Part shown: one piece after another, positions 25,007-33,571 of the stretch
Layout: each line of letters begins with the position of its first letter
How positions within the stretch are numbered: position 1 is the stretch's first letter
Position numbers and translations under genes: made by a program
The notes under the pieces: generated by a model
What the model was told of the DNA's origin: nothing
Databases searched by the model: none
What the model saw: the letters and a program-made list of their open reading frames with translations, nothing else
Source: an uncultured Pelagibacteraceae bacterium
GTDB taxonomy: Bacteria > Pseudomonadota > Alphaproteobacteria > Pelagibacterales > Pelagibacteraceae
Direction of reading: 5' to 3'
Length of the DNA: 64,000 nt
Assembly: GCA_902596205.1 (NCBI GenBank)
Contig: CACJSY010000001.1
Coordinates: 62,001 to 126,000, forward strand

Positions 25007-25946
25007 TTTAAATATTTTCCTAGGGGCGACAGTCGCAGATGCTGCAACGAGACCTTTACATTGGGTTTATGATCCTAAGAAATTAAAAAGTTATATAAAA
25101 GATAAAAAAGTAATCACTTTTTTAAAACAAAACAAAAGTCCTTTTTATTCGGTCAAAACAGGAAATGTTTCTGGTTATAATGATGTAGGCCAGGTTATGT
25201 TTAAAACATTAACAACAACTAAAAACAAATCTGAAATTTTAAAAAACTTTAAAAAAAATATTATAAAAAATTTTGGTCCAGGCTCTGCTTATTGGAGAAA
25301 CCTTAAACTCAGAAAAAAATATAAAAAGATTAAATGGAAAAAACCTATGAATGGTCCCTGGATACATCAAAATATACTTGAGACAATCCAAAATATTAAA
25401 GCAAAAAAAAACATCACCGGAGGAACAAAGGTTAATGAGTCCGATGGTTATTGCGCTGCACTTCCTTATTATCTTTATAATAATAATGAAAAAGATTTAA
25501 AAAAAGTAGTCAAAAGCGTAGCTAACTCCAAGATTAATGAAACCTACGCTATGGCAAAATTAAAGATCATAGATTTAGCTGCTAATGGTGAGAAAAACCC
25601 TATACTAACGTTTCTTAGGAAATATAAAAAAAATAGATATTTTAAGGACGTAGTTGCGAATATAAAAAAAGTTTTAAGATACAAAAATAAAAACCACATT
25701 AGTGTTGTTAAGAAATTTGGAAAAGCCTGCAGTTATCCCGGAACTTTTATGGGCTCTGTTCACGCTATGATTTCTTCTAAAACATATAAAGATGCAGTGC
25801 ACAAAACTATTAAAGCGGGCGGTTGTAACTGTAGTAGGGCTAATTTTGTTGGAGCTTACTTTGCAGCTTTAAAAGGTTTCGAAAATATTCCATCTTCCTG
25901 GATTAAAAAAACACTTCCAGCTAAAAACATTTTAAAATATATTTAG
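24999..25946 (+). CDS. ADP-ribosylglycohydrolase/J1-crystallin-like protein
   Basis: A 315-residue all-alpha protein of the ADP-ribosylglycohydrolase superfamily. The start MNNLNIFLGATVADAATRP is used at 24999; the upstream in-frame methionine would lie deep in rlmN. The first metal motif is altered (YNDVGQ in place of TDDT), and the late motif is GGCNCSRANFVGA near residues 274-286, where the classic family has GGDTDT. The two aspartates are Cys here. This resembles J1-crystallin or selenoprotein J-related proteins more than active hydrolases. Function unknown. Confidence 0.75.
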   Translation: MNNLNIFLGATVADAATRPLHWVYDPKKLKSYIKDKKVITFLKQNKSPFYSVKTGNVSGYNDVGQVMFKTLTTTKNKSEILKNFKKNIIKNFGPGSAYWRNLKLRKKYKKIKWKKPMNGPWIHQNILETIQNIKAKKNITGGTKVNESDGYCAALPYYLYNNNEKDLKKVVKSVANSKINETYAMAKLKIIDLAANGEKNPILTFLRKYKKNRYFKDVVANIKKVLRYKNKNHISVVKKFGKACSYPGTFMGSVHAMISSKTYKDAVHKTIKAGGCNCSRANFVGAYFAALKGFENIPSSWIKKTLPAKNILKYI

Positions 25947-25970
25947 ATATAATCTTTAGACAGATTAATA

Positions 25971-26285
25971 TTATTGAAAATCAGCTTTAGCTTTTTCTAA
26001 AAACTCATCAAGTTTGATTTTAATTTCTTCTTCAGTTATATTTTCAGAGGCTGCTTTGAAATCTTCAAGAACTTTACTAATAAGATCCATATCACCAGCT
26101 TCTTTTAAATCAGCTTTTATCACTTCATCAATGTAAGTTTCTATGTCCTGATCTTTTTTTTGAAGTTTCTCAGCTGCCCATTGACCAAAGTACTTATTTC
26201 TTCGTCCTGTGATCTTAAATTGTAACTCTTGATCAGTTGCAAATTTTTTTTCAAAAGATTTTTTTCTATCATCAAATGAGCTCAT
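25971..26285 (-). CDS. F1-ATPase inhibitor zeta-type protein (DUF1476)
   Basis: A 104-residue DUF1476 protein. It opens MSSFDDRKKSFEKKFATDQEL and has GRRNKYFGQWAAEKL, close to the zeta subunit of alphaproteobacterial F1F0-ATP synthase, a four-helix inhibitor of ATP hydrolysis described in Paracoccus. Whether the SAR11 form inhibits is not known from sequence. It is a lone gene between the glycohydrolase-like gene and the leader of rmuC. Confidence 0.88.
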   Translation of the reverse strand: MSSFDDRKKSFEKKFATDQELQFKITGRRNKYFGQWAAEKLQKKDQDIETYIDEVIKADLKEAGDMDLISKVLEDFKAASENITEEEIKIKLDEFLEKAKADFQ

Positions 26286-26405
26286 AATTATATTTCAATC
26301 ACTTTATATTAACAAAATATATTATTAAATAATTAAAAAGAAAAAAATTTATAATTACTATTGACTTTAAAAATGATTGGTGTAAGTTAAGAATACTAAA
26401 TATAA

Positions 26406-26478
26406 CTACTTGTTTAGATGTGATTGTTTAGTAACCTTTCTTTCCTTTCTTTCATCTAAACATTCATCAAATAAGTAG
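26406..26478 (+). ncRNA. Tandem leader element, copy 1
   Basis: CTACTT (26406-26411) pairs with AAGTAG (26473-26478), and GTTTAGATG (26412-26420) pairs with CATCTAAAC (26453-26461), a stacked 15-pair stem with an 11-base bulge on the 3' side. The loop holds a GATTGTTTAG segment and a pyrimidine tract. It is in the 292-base spacer before rmuC. Copy 2 has the same edges. Confidence 0.6.
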
Positions 26479-26495
26479 CTAAATTAGTAAACCGA

Positions 26496-26558
26496 CTACT
26501 CGTTTAGAAGTTGGATGTTAGCTCTCTTTTCTGTCTAATATTTTCCTCTAATAAGTAG
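26496..26558 (+). ncRNA. Tandem leader element, copy 2
   Basis: CTACT (26496-26500) pairs with AGTAG (26554-26558), and TTAGA (26504-26508) pairs with TCTAA (26534-26538). It shares CTACTyGTTTAGA at its 5' edge and AATAAGTAG at its 3' edge with copy 1, and again has GAT-GTTAG and a pyrimidine tract in the loop. It ends about 20 bases before the rmuC start. Confidence 0.55.
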
Positions 26559-26577
26559 TTAAGAGAATAGGAGTAAA

Positions 26578-27570
26578 ATGGAATATGTAATTATAGCTTT
26601 TTTAGTAATCCTCGTTGGATTTTTATTTTTTATTTATAAAAAACTCGATCAAAAACAAAATAACAGCGATGAAATTAAATCTTCCTTAGACTTAGAGCGA
26701 GAAAGAAAAAAAGATCTAAACGAATTAAAAGATATAATTTTAGAAAAAATAAACACTCATAATACCTCCCTTAAAGAGGAATTTGTTTCAATAAAAGAAC
26801 GTGTTTCATCTCTTCAAAAAACCCAAGAGCAAATGGACAAAATAGCCAACGAAGTGATTGACTTTAAAAATTTATTTAATAACAAAACTCAGCGTGGAAG
26901 ATTAGGGGAGGAATCATTAGAAATTCTTGTGTCAGATACTGTGTCTAAACAAAATTATAAATTTCAACATACTTTTTCAAATGGTAGCAGAGTTGACTGT
27001 TTGTTAACACTGGGAACTTCAGATCTAGCAATACCAATTGACTCAAAATTTTCTTGGGAAAATTACAAAATAATGAGTGAAACCAAAAATGAAATTCAAA
27101 AAAAGCAAGCCATAAAAGACTTTGCTACAGATGTTACTAACCATATTAAAGAAGTAGCTAAGTACGTAATTGCAGGAGAAACAGCGCCTTATGCCTTTAT
27201 GTTTATTGCTTCAAGAGGTGTGTTTGATGCAATAATTAACTCTAAGAGAGACTTTGTAAAAACAGCTAGAGAAAAAGGCGTTATTTTGGTTTCACCCGAT
27301 ACTCTTTTTCCCCATCTAATGAATTTGAAAATATTTATCCAATTCAAAGAATACAGCAGGTTAGCTAAATTTTTACAAAAAGAAGTTGGAGCTGTTTTAG
27401 AAGACACTAGAAGGTTTGGAGAAAGGTTTTCAAATATTAGCAAGTCACAAAATAAAATTTCTCAAGAATTTAGAGAACTTAGTATATCAGTTGAAAAAAT
27501 CATTAATAGATCAGAAAAAATTAAGAATCTTGATCTAGGTGAAGTAACAAAAATAGAAAATAAAAAATGA
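26578..27570 (+). CDS. rmuC: RmuC-family protein
   Basis: A 330-residue protein with one N-terminal membrane helix (about 2-21), a coiled coil (about 40-115) and the RmuC nuclease-like domain containing RGRLGEESLE and the FSNGSRVDCLLTL-type segment (SRVDCLL, IPIDSKFSW). RmuC limits rearrangement at inverted repeats in E. coli. It overlaps the exonuclease I gene by 4 bases (ATGA), a sensible DNA-repair pair. Its leader carries two related folded elements. A TTGACT box at 26361-26366 is a candidate -35 element. Confidence 0.92.
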   Translation: MEYVIIAFLVILVGFLFFIYKKLDQKQNNSDEIKSSLDLERERKKDLNELKDIILEKINTHNTSLKEEFVSIKERVSSLQKTQEQMDKIANEVIDFKNLFNNKTQRGRLGEESLEILVSDTVSKQNYKFQHTFSNGSRVDCLLTLGTSDLAIPIDSKFSWENYKIMSETKNEIQKKQAIKDFATDVTNHIKEVAKYVIAGETAPYAFMFIASRGVFDAIINSKRDFVKTAREKGVILVSPDTLFPHLMNLKIFIQFKEYSRLAKFLQKEVGAVLEDTRRFGERFSNISKSQNKISQEFRELSISVEKIINRSEKIKNLDLGEVTKIENKK

Positions 27571-28997
27571 ATATAGTTATTTGGGATATAGAAACAGACT
27601 CTAGTAATACTTTTTTTGGAACTATCATTGAGATAGGGGCAATCCTTATGAATGATAATTTCAAAGAATTAGATAAATTAAATATTCGATGTAGATTACC
27701 AGAAGGTGTTGTTCCGCAAGCTGGCGCTTTATTGGTAAATCAGTCAAATATTTCAATGCTAACTAAAGCAAATTATTCTCACTACCAAATGCTCCAAGAA
27801 GTTGAGACAACCTTTAAGAAATGGAGCCCCGCAGTATTTTTGGGTTACTCGAATATAAATTTCGATGATGAAATGCTTAGGAAAGAATTTTTTAAAGGTC
27901 TTCGACAACCTTACTTAACAAACACCAACGGAAATAAAAGACAAGATGGTCTTAACATCGTTAGAGCTGCCTTTGCAGTAAATGACAACATAATGAAAAC
28001 AGAAACTAATGAGAAAGGTAATGCTATTATGAAATTAGAGTCTCTTGCTAGAATGAATGGTATCGAGTCAGGGGGGGCTCATAATGCATTATTTGATGCA
28101 AACCTAACAAAATTAGTTTTAGAGAAAATTTATAAAGAACAAAATATTACATGGCGATCAGCTATGATGACTGGTAGCAGAGAAGAAGTAGAAAATTTTT
28201 CTAGAAATGAACTGATGTTTAGTTTAAACGAATATTTTTATGGCAAGTCAAAATTATATTTAGTTACTCCGCTTTACCATGAACATATGCTTCATCCTAT
28301 TTACAAATGGGTCCAGGCATTCGATTTAAGATTTGATCCTGAAATTTATTTTGATCTTCCTTTAGATGAACTTAAAAAAGAAATTAAAAAAACTCCAAAA
28401 TTTATTAGAACAATTCGTTCGAATAAAGCTCCAGTTCTTTTACATTCTGACTACGCATCTAAAGCAGAGCCTTATTCAGCAATGACTAAAGAACAGCTAT
28501 TAAAACGTGCAAAACTTATAAAAGGTAATAAAGATTTTTGTGCAAGAGTTTCATTAGCGTTAGCAGAGATAGCTCAAGAAAAAAGAGATACAGGTGACCA
28601 GTCAGACATTACTCCAGAAGAAAGCATCTATGTTAAATTTGTAGACAATAAAGAAACTCCTAAAATGGAAAAATGGCATCAAGCTAGCTGGGAAGATAAA
28701 TTTAAACTTTTAGATAAATTTGAAGATGAGCGTTTAGTAGATTTTGGCAAGAAGATTATTTATCAAGAAGCACCTCAAGTATTACCTAAAAGTGTTACAA
28801 AAGAAATTAGAAGAGGTATCGCAAAAAGAATTTTGAGTACCAATAAAGAAAAATGGACGACTTGCTCTGATTTTTATACAGAATGTGACCATTTTAGAAA
28901 TGAATTTGAAAAAGAGGGGAATGCTGAGAAATTAAAGTTTTTAGATGAGATCAATGAATTTGTAGAAAACATTCAGAAAAAATATGAAGCTGCCTAA
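27567..28997 (+). CDS. sbcB: Exodeoxyribonuclease I
   Basis: A 476-residue 3'-5' single-strand exonuclease of the DnaQ/DEDD superfamily. ExoI motif I is WDIETD at 6-11 (Asp7, Glu9), and GYSNINFDDEMLR and the GGAHNALFDANLT segment give motifs II and III. The SH3-like and C-terminal helical domains are represented by its full length (E. coli ExoI is similar). It degrades single strands in repair and recombination. It is coupled to rmuC by overlap. Confidence 0.93.
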   Translation: MNIVIWDIETDSSNTFFGTIIEIGAILMNDNFKELDKLNIRCRLPEGVVPQAGALLVNQSNISMLTKANYSHYQMLQEVETTFKKWSPAVFLGYSNINFDDEMLRKEFFKGLRQPYLTNTNGNKRQDGLNIVRAAFAVNDNIMKTETNEKGNAIMKLESLARMNGIESGGAHNALFDANLTKLVLEKIYKEQNITWRSAMMTGSREEVENFSRNELMFSLNEYFYGKSKLYLVTPLYHEHMLHPIYKWVQAFDLRFDPEIYFDLPLDELKKEIKKTPKFIRTIRSNKAPVLLHSDYASKAEPYSAMTKEQLLKRAKLIKGNKDFCARVSLALAEIAQEKRDTGDQSDITPEESIYVKFVDNKETPKMEKWHQASWEDKFKLLDKFEDERLVDFGKKIIYQEAPQVLPKSVTKEIRRGIAKRILSTNKEKWTTCSDFYTECDHFRNEFEKEGNAEKLKFLDEINEFVENIQKKYEAA

Positions 28998-29051
28998 GAA
29001 AGATTTAAATCGTTGTTATAAACAATTAGTCATTTATCACTAAGACCTAAG

Positions 29052-29079
29052 TTGACATTATCAAAATAATACTTATTAA
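29052..29079 (+). promoter_or_regulatory. Sigma-70-type promoter of trxA, near-leaderless
   Basis: TTGACA (29052-29057) and TATTAA (29074-29079) are separated by 16 bases. A start about 7 bases further lies at the ATG at 29086, so the transcript may have almost no leader. No strong ribosome site is seen, in agreement. Confidence 0.45.
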
Positions 29080-29085
29080 AAGAAT

Positions 29086-29403
29086 ATGGCATTTAAAAAT
29101 TCTACAGACGAAAAATTTCAAGATCAAATTAACGGAAGTAAATTAAATCTAATTCAATTTTCAGCCAGCTGGTGCGGGCCATGCCAACAATTAAAACCAA
29201 TTATAGAAAAGATTTCAAATGATATGGCTGATAAAATTGACTGTTACTACCATGATATTGAAAGCCAACCTAATGAACCTACTAAATACTCAGTCAGAGG
29301 TGTGCCTACAGTGCTTTTATTTAAAGCTGGAAAACTTTTAGGGACTAAAGTTGGAGCTACTAGTGAGAAGGATATGCTAGATTTTATCCAGCCTCACATC
29401 TAA
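29086..29403 (+). CDS. trxA: Thioredoxin
   Basis: A 105-residue thioredoxin with the redox site WCGPC at residues 29-33 and the cis-proline loop RGVPTVLLF. It reduces protein disulfides and may feed MsrA and ribonucleotide reductase. It converges with folC, overlapping its stop by 4 bases; in many alphaproteobacteria trxA follows folC on the same strand, so here its orientation is reversed. Confidence 0.95.
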   Translation: MAFKNSTDEKFQDQINGSKLNLIQFSASWCGPCQQLKPIIEKISNDMADKIDCYYHDIESQPNEPTKYSVRGVPTVLLFKAGKLLGTKVGATSEKDMLDFIQPHI

Positions 29404-30668
29404 TTTTTATTTAGTATATTTCCAACATTATAAAGAGAGCCCAAACAGCTTATTAATTTCTTATCAGTTGAGGTTATCTTCCTAATTGCTTCACTAAAAT
29501 TATTAGCTTTAATTACATTCAATTGATTTTTTTTTGCTATAGTTTCTAAATCTTTAGCAGACATACAATTCTTCTCATTTTCGATAGGTATTGTTATTAT
29601 CTTTTTAAAAATCCCTTTAAATTGTTTAATGAACAAATCAGGTTCTTTATTTTTCATCATTGCCCAAATAGCGTATTTAGGCATATTAATATTTTTCAAG
29701 TAATTTGCTAAATTTTTAGCATCCGCCTCTGCATGAGCACCATCTAGCATAATCTGCTCATTTTTATGAAGTTTATTTTTAATTTTACCTTTTTTTAAAT
29801 ACTGAAATCTTCCCTCAAATGAAATATTCGGAATAGTATTTTCAATGACTTTTTTATCAATTTTTAGATCTAGAGCTATTTTAATTGCATGACAAAGATT
29901 TTCTAATAATCCTTTTGAATGAATATTTTTAGTATTAAGCTTAATTTTATTTTTTTTATCTTTAAAAAAATAGTGCTTATTTTTCTTCATCAATTTCCAA
30001 TTATTAGGATAATTTATTTTACTTTTATTTTTTTTAAGATTTTTTTTAATTTTACTTAATACCTCAGGTCTTTGTTTACCCACATAAATATGAGTAAAAT
30101 TACTTAAAAAACCTACTTTTTGATAAATAACTTCATCTAACGTTTTTTTGTTTTTAGCTAAGAAATTTAAATGTTGTTTGTTAATATTGACAATTACTTG
30201 AGCTAAAGGAAAATCAAATACGTTAGTTGAATCTTTAGCAAATAACGCTCCTGCCTCCACTAAGTGATAGTTAGTATTTTGTCTTGATGCATAAATTATA
30301 TAAATTACTGTGAGTACTTCAAAAATAGTCAGAGGTACCTTAAATTTTGAAATCAATTTAATTGACTGTTTAATTTCTTGATGAGATAAAAATCTGTTTC
30401 CCATCCAAAATCGTTCTTTAATATCTCTTAAGGAGGGTGAAATGTATGAAGTTGTTGTTTGTTTATTTGCTTCAATAAAATACTTAACAGAATGCAAGGT
30501 AGTAAATTTTCCACTAGAACCCAAAAAATTAATGACATTATTCATCTTTCTCTCTGGATGTCCTAATTTTTTGAGAACTAGTTTAATTCTCTTTAAGTCA
30601 AAATTTATAGTTTTGTTAAAAAGCTTATGATTAGCTAACTGCTTGTAAAGACTTATCGACTGTGACAT
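29400..30668 (-). CDS. folC: Folylpolyglutamate/dihydrofolate synthase (FolC)
   Basis: A 422-residue Mur-ligase-like enzyme expected to add glutamate to folates. Its place after accD is the conserved alphaproteobacterial one. The Walker A-like loop is unusual: GSSGKFT at 50-56 in place of the usual GTNGKGS. A DGAH-type motif (MLDGAHAEADAKN) and the C-terminal domain are present. It starts inside accD, overlapping by 38 bases, with the MSQSISLYKQLANHK start matching the normal N-terminal distance to the loop. High lysine content reflects the genome. Confidence 0.86.
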   Translation of the reverse strand: MSQSISLYKQLANHKLFNKTINFDLKRIKLVLKKLGHPERKMNNVINFLGSSGKFTTLHSVKYFIEANKQTTTSYISPSLRDIKERFWMGNRFLSHQEIKQSIKLISKFKVPLTIFEVLTVIYIIYASRQNTNYHLVEAGALFAKDSTNVFDFPLAQVIVNINKQHLNFLAKNKKTLDEVIYQKVGFLSNFTHIYVGKQRPEVLSKIKKNLKKNKSKINYPNNWKLMKKNKHYFFKDKKNKIKLNTKNIHSKGLLENLCHAIKIALDLKIDKKVIENTIPNISFEGRFQYLKKGKIKNKLHKNEQIMLDGAHAEADAKNLANYLKNINMPKYAIWAMMKNKEPDLFIKQFKGIFKKIITIPIENEKNCMSAKDLETIAKKNQLNVIKANNFSEAIRKITSTDKKLISCLGSLYNVGNILNKN

Positions 30669-31545
30669 TCGAGTCTTGTTTAGCTTGAGACTCTGCTCTT
30701 TTCAATAGAACATTTAGTAGTGTTCCAATAGATGAACTTAAGTATTTTCGCTCAACAATTAAGTCTATACCACCATGATCTTTAACATATTCCGCAGTTT
30801 GAAAGTCATCTGGTAAAGTTTCACGAACAGTATCTTGGATAACTCTTCGCCCAGCGAATCCAAAAATGGCTTTTGGTTCAGAAATTATGATGTCACCTAA
30901 ACTAGCCCAAGAGGCTGATACCCCACCAGTTGTAGGAGTCGTTAAAACAACTATGAAAGGAACATTGTTTTTTTTCAATTCGTTTACTGCCAAAGCCGTT
31001 CTTGACATTTGCATTAATGCTATAGAACTTTCATGCATTCGTTGCCCACCGGAACAACTAAAAAAAACATAAGGTATTTTATTTTCAATTGCATATTGTG
31101 CTCCTGCTATAAAAGCTTCACCCGATGCTGCTCCAAATGACCCGCCAATAAATCTAAAATCTTGTGCTCCAACTACCATATTAATGTTTTGAACTTTCCC
31201 TTTTGCAATTAAAATTGCATCATCTTGACCAGTTAATTTACGCGCAGCTTTTAATCTATCAATATATTTTTTTTTGTCTTCAAAATTTAACGGATCATCT
31301 TTAGGCAACGGAGTTTCAATTAGTTCAAATTCTTTGTTATCAAAAAAAGTTTCGAATCTTTCTCTACATGTTAATTTATGGTGCGCTCCACACTTAGGGC
31401 AAACTTTTTGATTTGCCTCCATATCTTCTTTATAAATTAAATTTTTACACCCACACGTAGTCCAAAGATTTTCCTCAGTTTTTGAAGATTTTTTTTCAAA
31501 AAGAGATTTTATTTTTGGCTTAATAAATTTTGTTATCCAATTCAT
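30631..31545 (-). CDS. accD: Acetyl-CoA carboxylase carboxyltransferase subunit beta
   Basis: A 304-residue AccD. The N-terminal zinc ribbon shows Cys31, Cys33, Cys49 and Cys52; the first pair is spaced CxC and not the usual CxxC. The crotonase-fold carboxyltransferase domain follows, with CSGGQRMHES and TTPTTGGVSASWASLGD. With AccA (61532-62638) it transfers carboxyl from biotin to acetyl-CoA for fatty acid synthesis. It overlaps trpA by 4 bases and folC by 38. Confidence 0.93.
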   Translation of the reverse strand: MNWITKFIKPKIKSLFEKKSSKTEENLWTTCGCKNLIYKEDMEANQKVCPKCGAHHKLTCRERFETFFDNKEFELIETPLPKDDPLNFEDKKKYIDRLKAARKLTGQDDAILIAKGKVQNINMVVGAQDFRFIGGSFGAASGEAFIAGAQYAIENKIPYVFFSCSGGQRMHESSIALMQMSRTALAVNELKKNNVPFIVVLTTPTTGGVSASWASLGDIIISEPKAIFGFAGRRVIQDTVRETLPDDFQTAEYVKDHGGIDLIVERKYLSSSIGTLLNVLLKRAESQAKQDSNVTVDKSLQAVS

Positions 31546-32342
31546 ATAATTTGCTTTTTTAGATTGTACACAACTTTATCTAACTTTGTGACAGGATTTT
31601 GTCTCATTTTGAGCGAATTAGTTATAGTTTTACACAACATACTTCCTACTACAAGCCCATCCGCAGATTTAAGAGATTTAATGGTCTTATTCGTAATTCC
31701 GAAACCGATTACTAGGTTTTTTTTCGGGTTTAATCTTTTAATCTTATTATAATTTTGCAAAATTTTTTTAGGCGAAACTTTTAGCTTTCCGCCTGTGGTT
31801 GAAAGCATTGATATATAATAAATCATATCATGAGAGTCTTTGATAATTTTTTCCATTCGATCTTTAGAGGTAGTAGGTGATAGTAGTTGTATAAAATTGA
31901 TTGATTTTTTCTTACATTTGTTCGCAAAGTTTTTATTTTCGGGGTAAGGAAGATCAACTATTATCAGTCCATCAACGCCTGATGATTTACAATTATTTAA
32001 AAAGTTATTTTCACCAACTTGATATATTAGATTAAAATAGCCCATTAAAATAATTGGTTTGTTAGGATATTTTTTTTTGAAACTTTTTACAATTTGAAAA
32101 ACATCTTTTAATTTAATCCCATTTTTTAAAGCTCGATACGAGCTACCCTGTATTTGTCCGCCATCAGCTATAGGAGTGTTATGCGCGAAACCTAGCTCTA
32201 AAATATCAGCGTGCTTTGATATCGTATTTAGTATTTTGAGAGAATTATTTTTGGTATCATCTCCCGCAACTGTGTAAGTAATTAAAGCAGGTCTATTCTC
32301 TTTTTTACAATTATTAAAGGCTTCAGAAATTTTTGATTTCAT
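31542..32342 (-). CDS. trpA: Tryptophan synthase alpha subunit
   Basis: A 266-residue TIM barrel that splits indole-3-glycerol phosphate. The catalytic Glu is in DILELGFAHNTPIADG, where the usual motif is ELGxPxSDPxADG; the P-F/S-D segment is replaced by AHNTP, a variation. The catalytic Asp lies in GLIIVDLPYPE. It overlaps trpB and accD by 4 bases each, in the trpF-trpB-trpA-accD-folC order. Confidence 0.92.
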   Translation of the reverse strand: MKSKISEAFNNCKKENRPALITYTVAGDDTKNNSLKILNTISKHADILELGFAHNTPIADGGQIQGSSYRALKNGIKLKDVFQIVKSFKKKYPNKPIILMGYFNLIYQVGENNFLNNCKSSGVDGLIIVDLPYPENKNFANKCKKKSINFIQLLSPTTSKDRMEKIIKDSHDMIYYISMLSTTGGKLKVSPKKILQNYNKIKRLNPKKNLVIGFGITNKTIKSLKSADGLVVGSMLCKTITNSLKMRQNPVTKLDKVVYNLKKQII

Positions 32343-33571
32343 CTTACGTATGATCCCAATTTTTGCTTAATAATATCTTTGTCTTTCAGACTATCGCCGC
32401 AAGAATTTACAATAATAATCTCAGATGAACTTAATTTAGGTGCTAATTTAATTGCTTCAGCAAAAGCATGTGAAGGCTCAAGTGAGGGAGATATATTTTC
32501 AAGTTTAGAAACTAATTGATAAGCTTTAAGCGCTTCTTCGTCACTCGCAGAAGTGTATCTTGCTCTTTTTGTGTCCTTAAGAAAACAATGTAATGGAGAA
32601 ATTCCTGGGTAATCAAGTCCTGCAGATATTGACTCTGTTGAACCTATTTGACCTTCACTGTCTTGTATAACGTATTGTGCAGCTCCATGAAGAATACCAA
32701 TTTTAGATCCATTAGTTAATGGTGCCGCATGAAGTTTACTATTTCTTGGGCCTCCAGCTTCTACGCCAATAAACTGAGCATTAGTATCCATAAACTCATT
32801 CCAAAATCCTGCTGCTGAACTTCCACCACCTACACAATTAATTAATTTTAATTTTTCAGGTATTTTTCCAAATTCTTCTTTTACTTGTTTAATAAGTTCT
32901 CTTGAAATTTGAGCAGTACTCCAAGCACAAATTTTAATAAATATATTAGGACCAACTGTAGAACCAACACACATGTGAGTGGTATCACAATTTGAGACCC
33001 AGTATCTCATACATTCACTTACAGCATCAACAAGAGTTTGACTTCCTGTGGTAACAGGAACTATTTCTGCTCCATTTTTTCTCATTGCCTCAACATTAGG
33101 TCTTTGTCTTTTAATATCTTTAGCTCCCATAAATATTTTACATTTAAGACTGAACTTCTTTGCTGCCATAGAGAGCATTTTGCCTGCATAACCTGCTCCG
33201 GTATCACCAACCACATATTTTTTCCCTGCTTTTTTTGCAATTAAACAATGAACAGTTGCATTATAAATTTTATGGGCGCCACCATTAGCTTCAGATACTA
33301 CTTTTGCATATATTTGAGCCCCACCAAGATGATCGGATAAATTTTCTAACTTTATAAAAGGTGTAGGAGCACCTACAAAGTTGTTAAAATAATTATCCCT
33401 GTCTTTAAGAAATTTTTTATCTCTTCTTAATTTTTCAAATAATTTTGTTAAGTCATCAATAGGTTTTTTCAAAGTTTCCGGTATAAAATTTCCACCAAAT
33501 TTTCCACCATACATAAAGTTTTTATCGTGCTGGTCAATGAGGGGTATGTTTTTTCTAATTTTTAAGCTCAT
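32339..33571 (-). CDS. trpB: Tryptophan synthase beta subunit
   Basis: A 410-residue PLP enzyme joining indole and serine. The PLP lysine is in GGAHKIYNA, the phosphate loop in CVGGGSSAAGF, and the catalytic Glu in the segment GVEAGG. It is of the TrpB1 type that pairs with TrpA. Its start overlaps the end of trpF by 17 bases. Confidence 0.95.
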   Translation of the reverse strand: MSLKIRKNIPLIDQHDKNFMYGGKFGGNFIPETLKKPIDDLTKLFEKLRRDKKFLKDRDNYFNNFVGAPTPFIKLENLSDHLGGAQIYAKVVSEANGGAHKIYNATVHCLIAKKAGKKYVVGDTGAGYAGKMLSMAAKKFSLKCKIFMGAKDIKRQRPNVEAMRKNGAEIVPVTTGSQTLVDAVSECMRYWVSNCDTTHMCVGSTVGPNIFIKICAWSTAQISRELIKQVKEEFGKIPEKLKLINCVGGGSSAAGFWNEFMDTNAQFIGVEAGGPRNSKLHAAPLTNGSKIGILHGAAQYVIQDSEGQIGSTESISAGLDYPGISPLHCFLKDTKRARYTSASDEEALKAYQLVSKLENISPSLEPSHAFAEAIKLAPKLSSSEIIIVNSCGDSLKDKDIIKQKLGSYVR

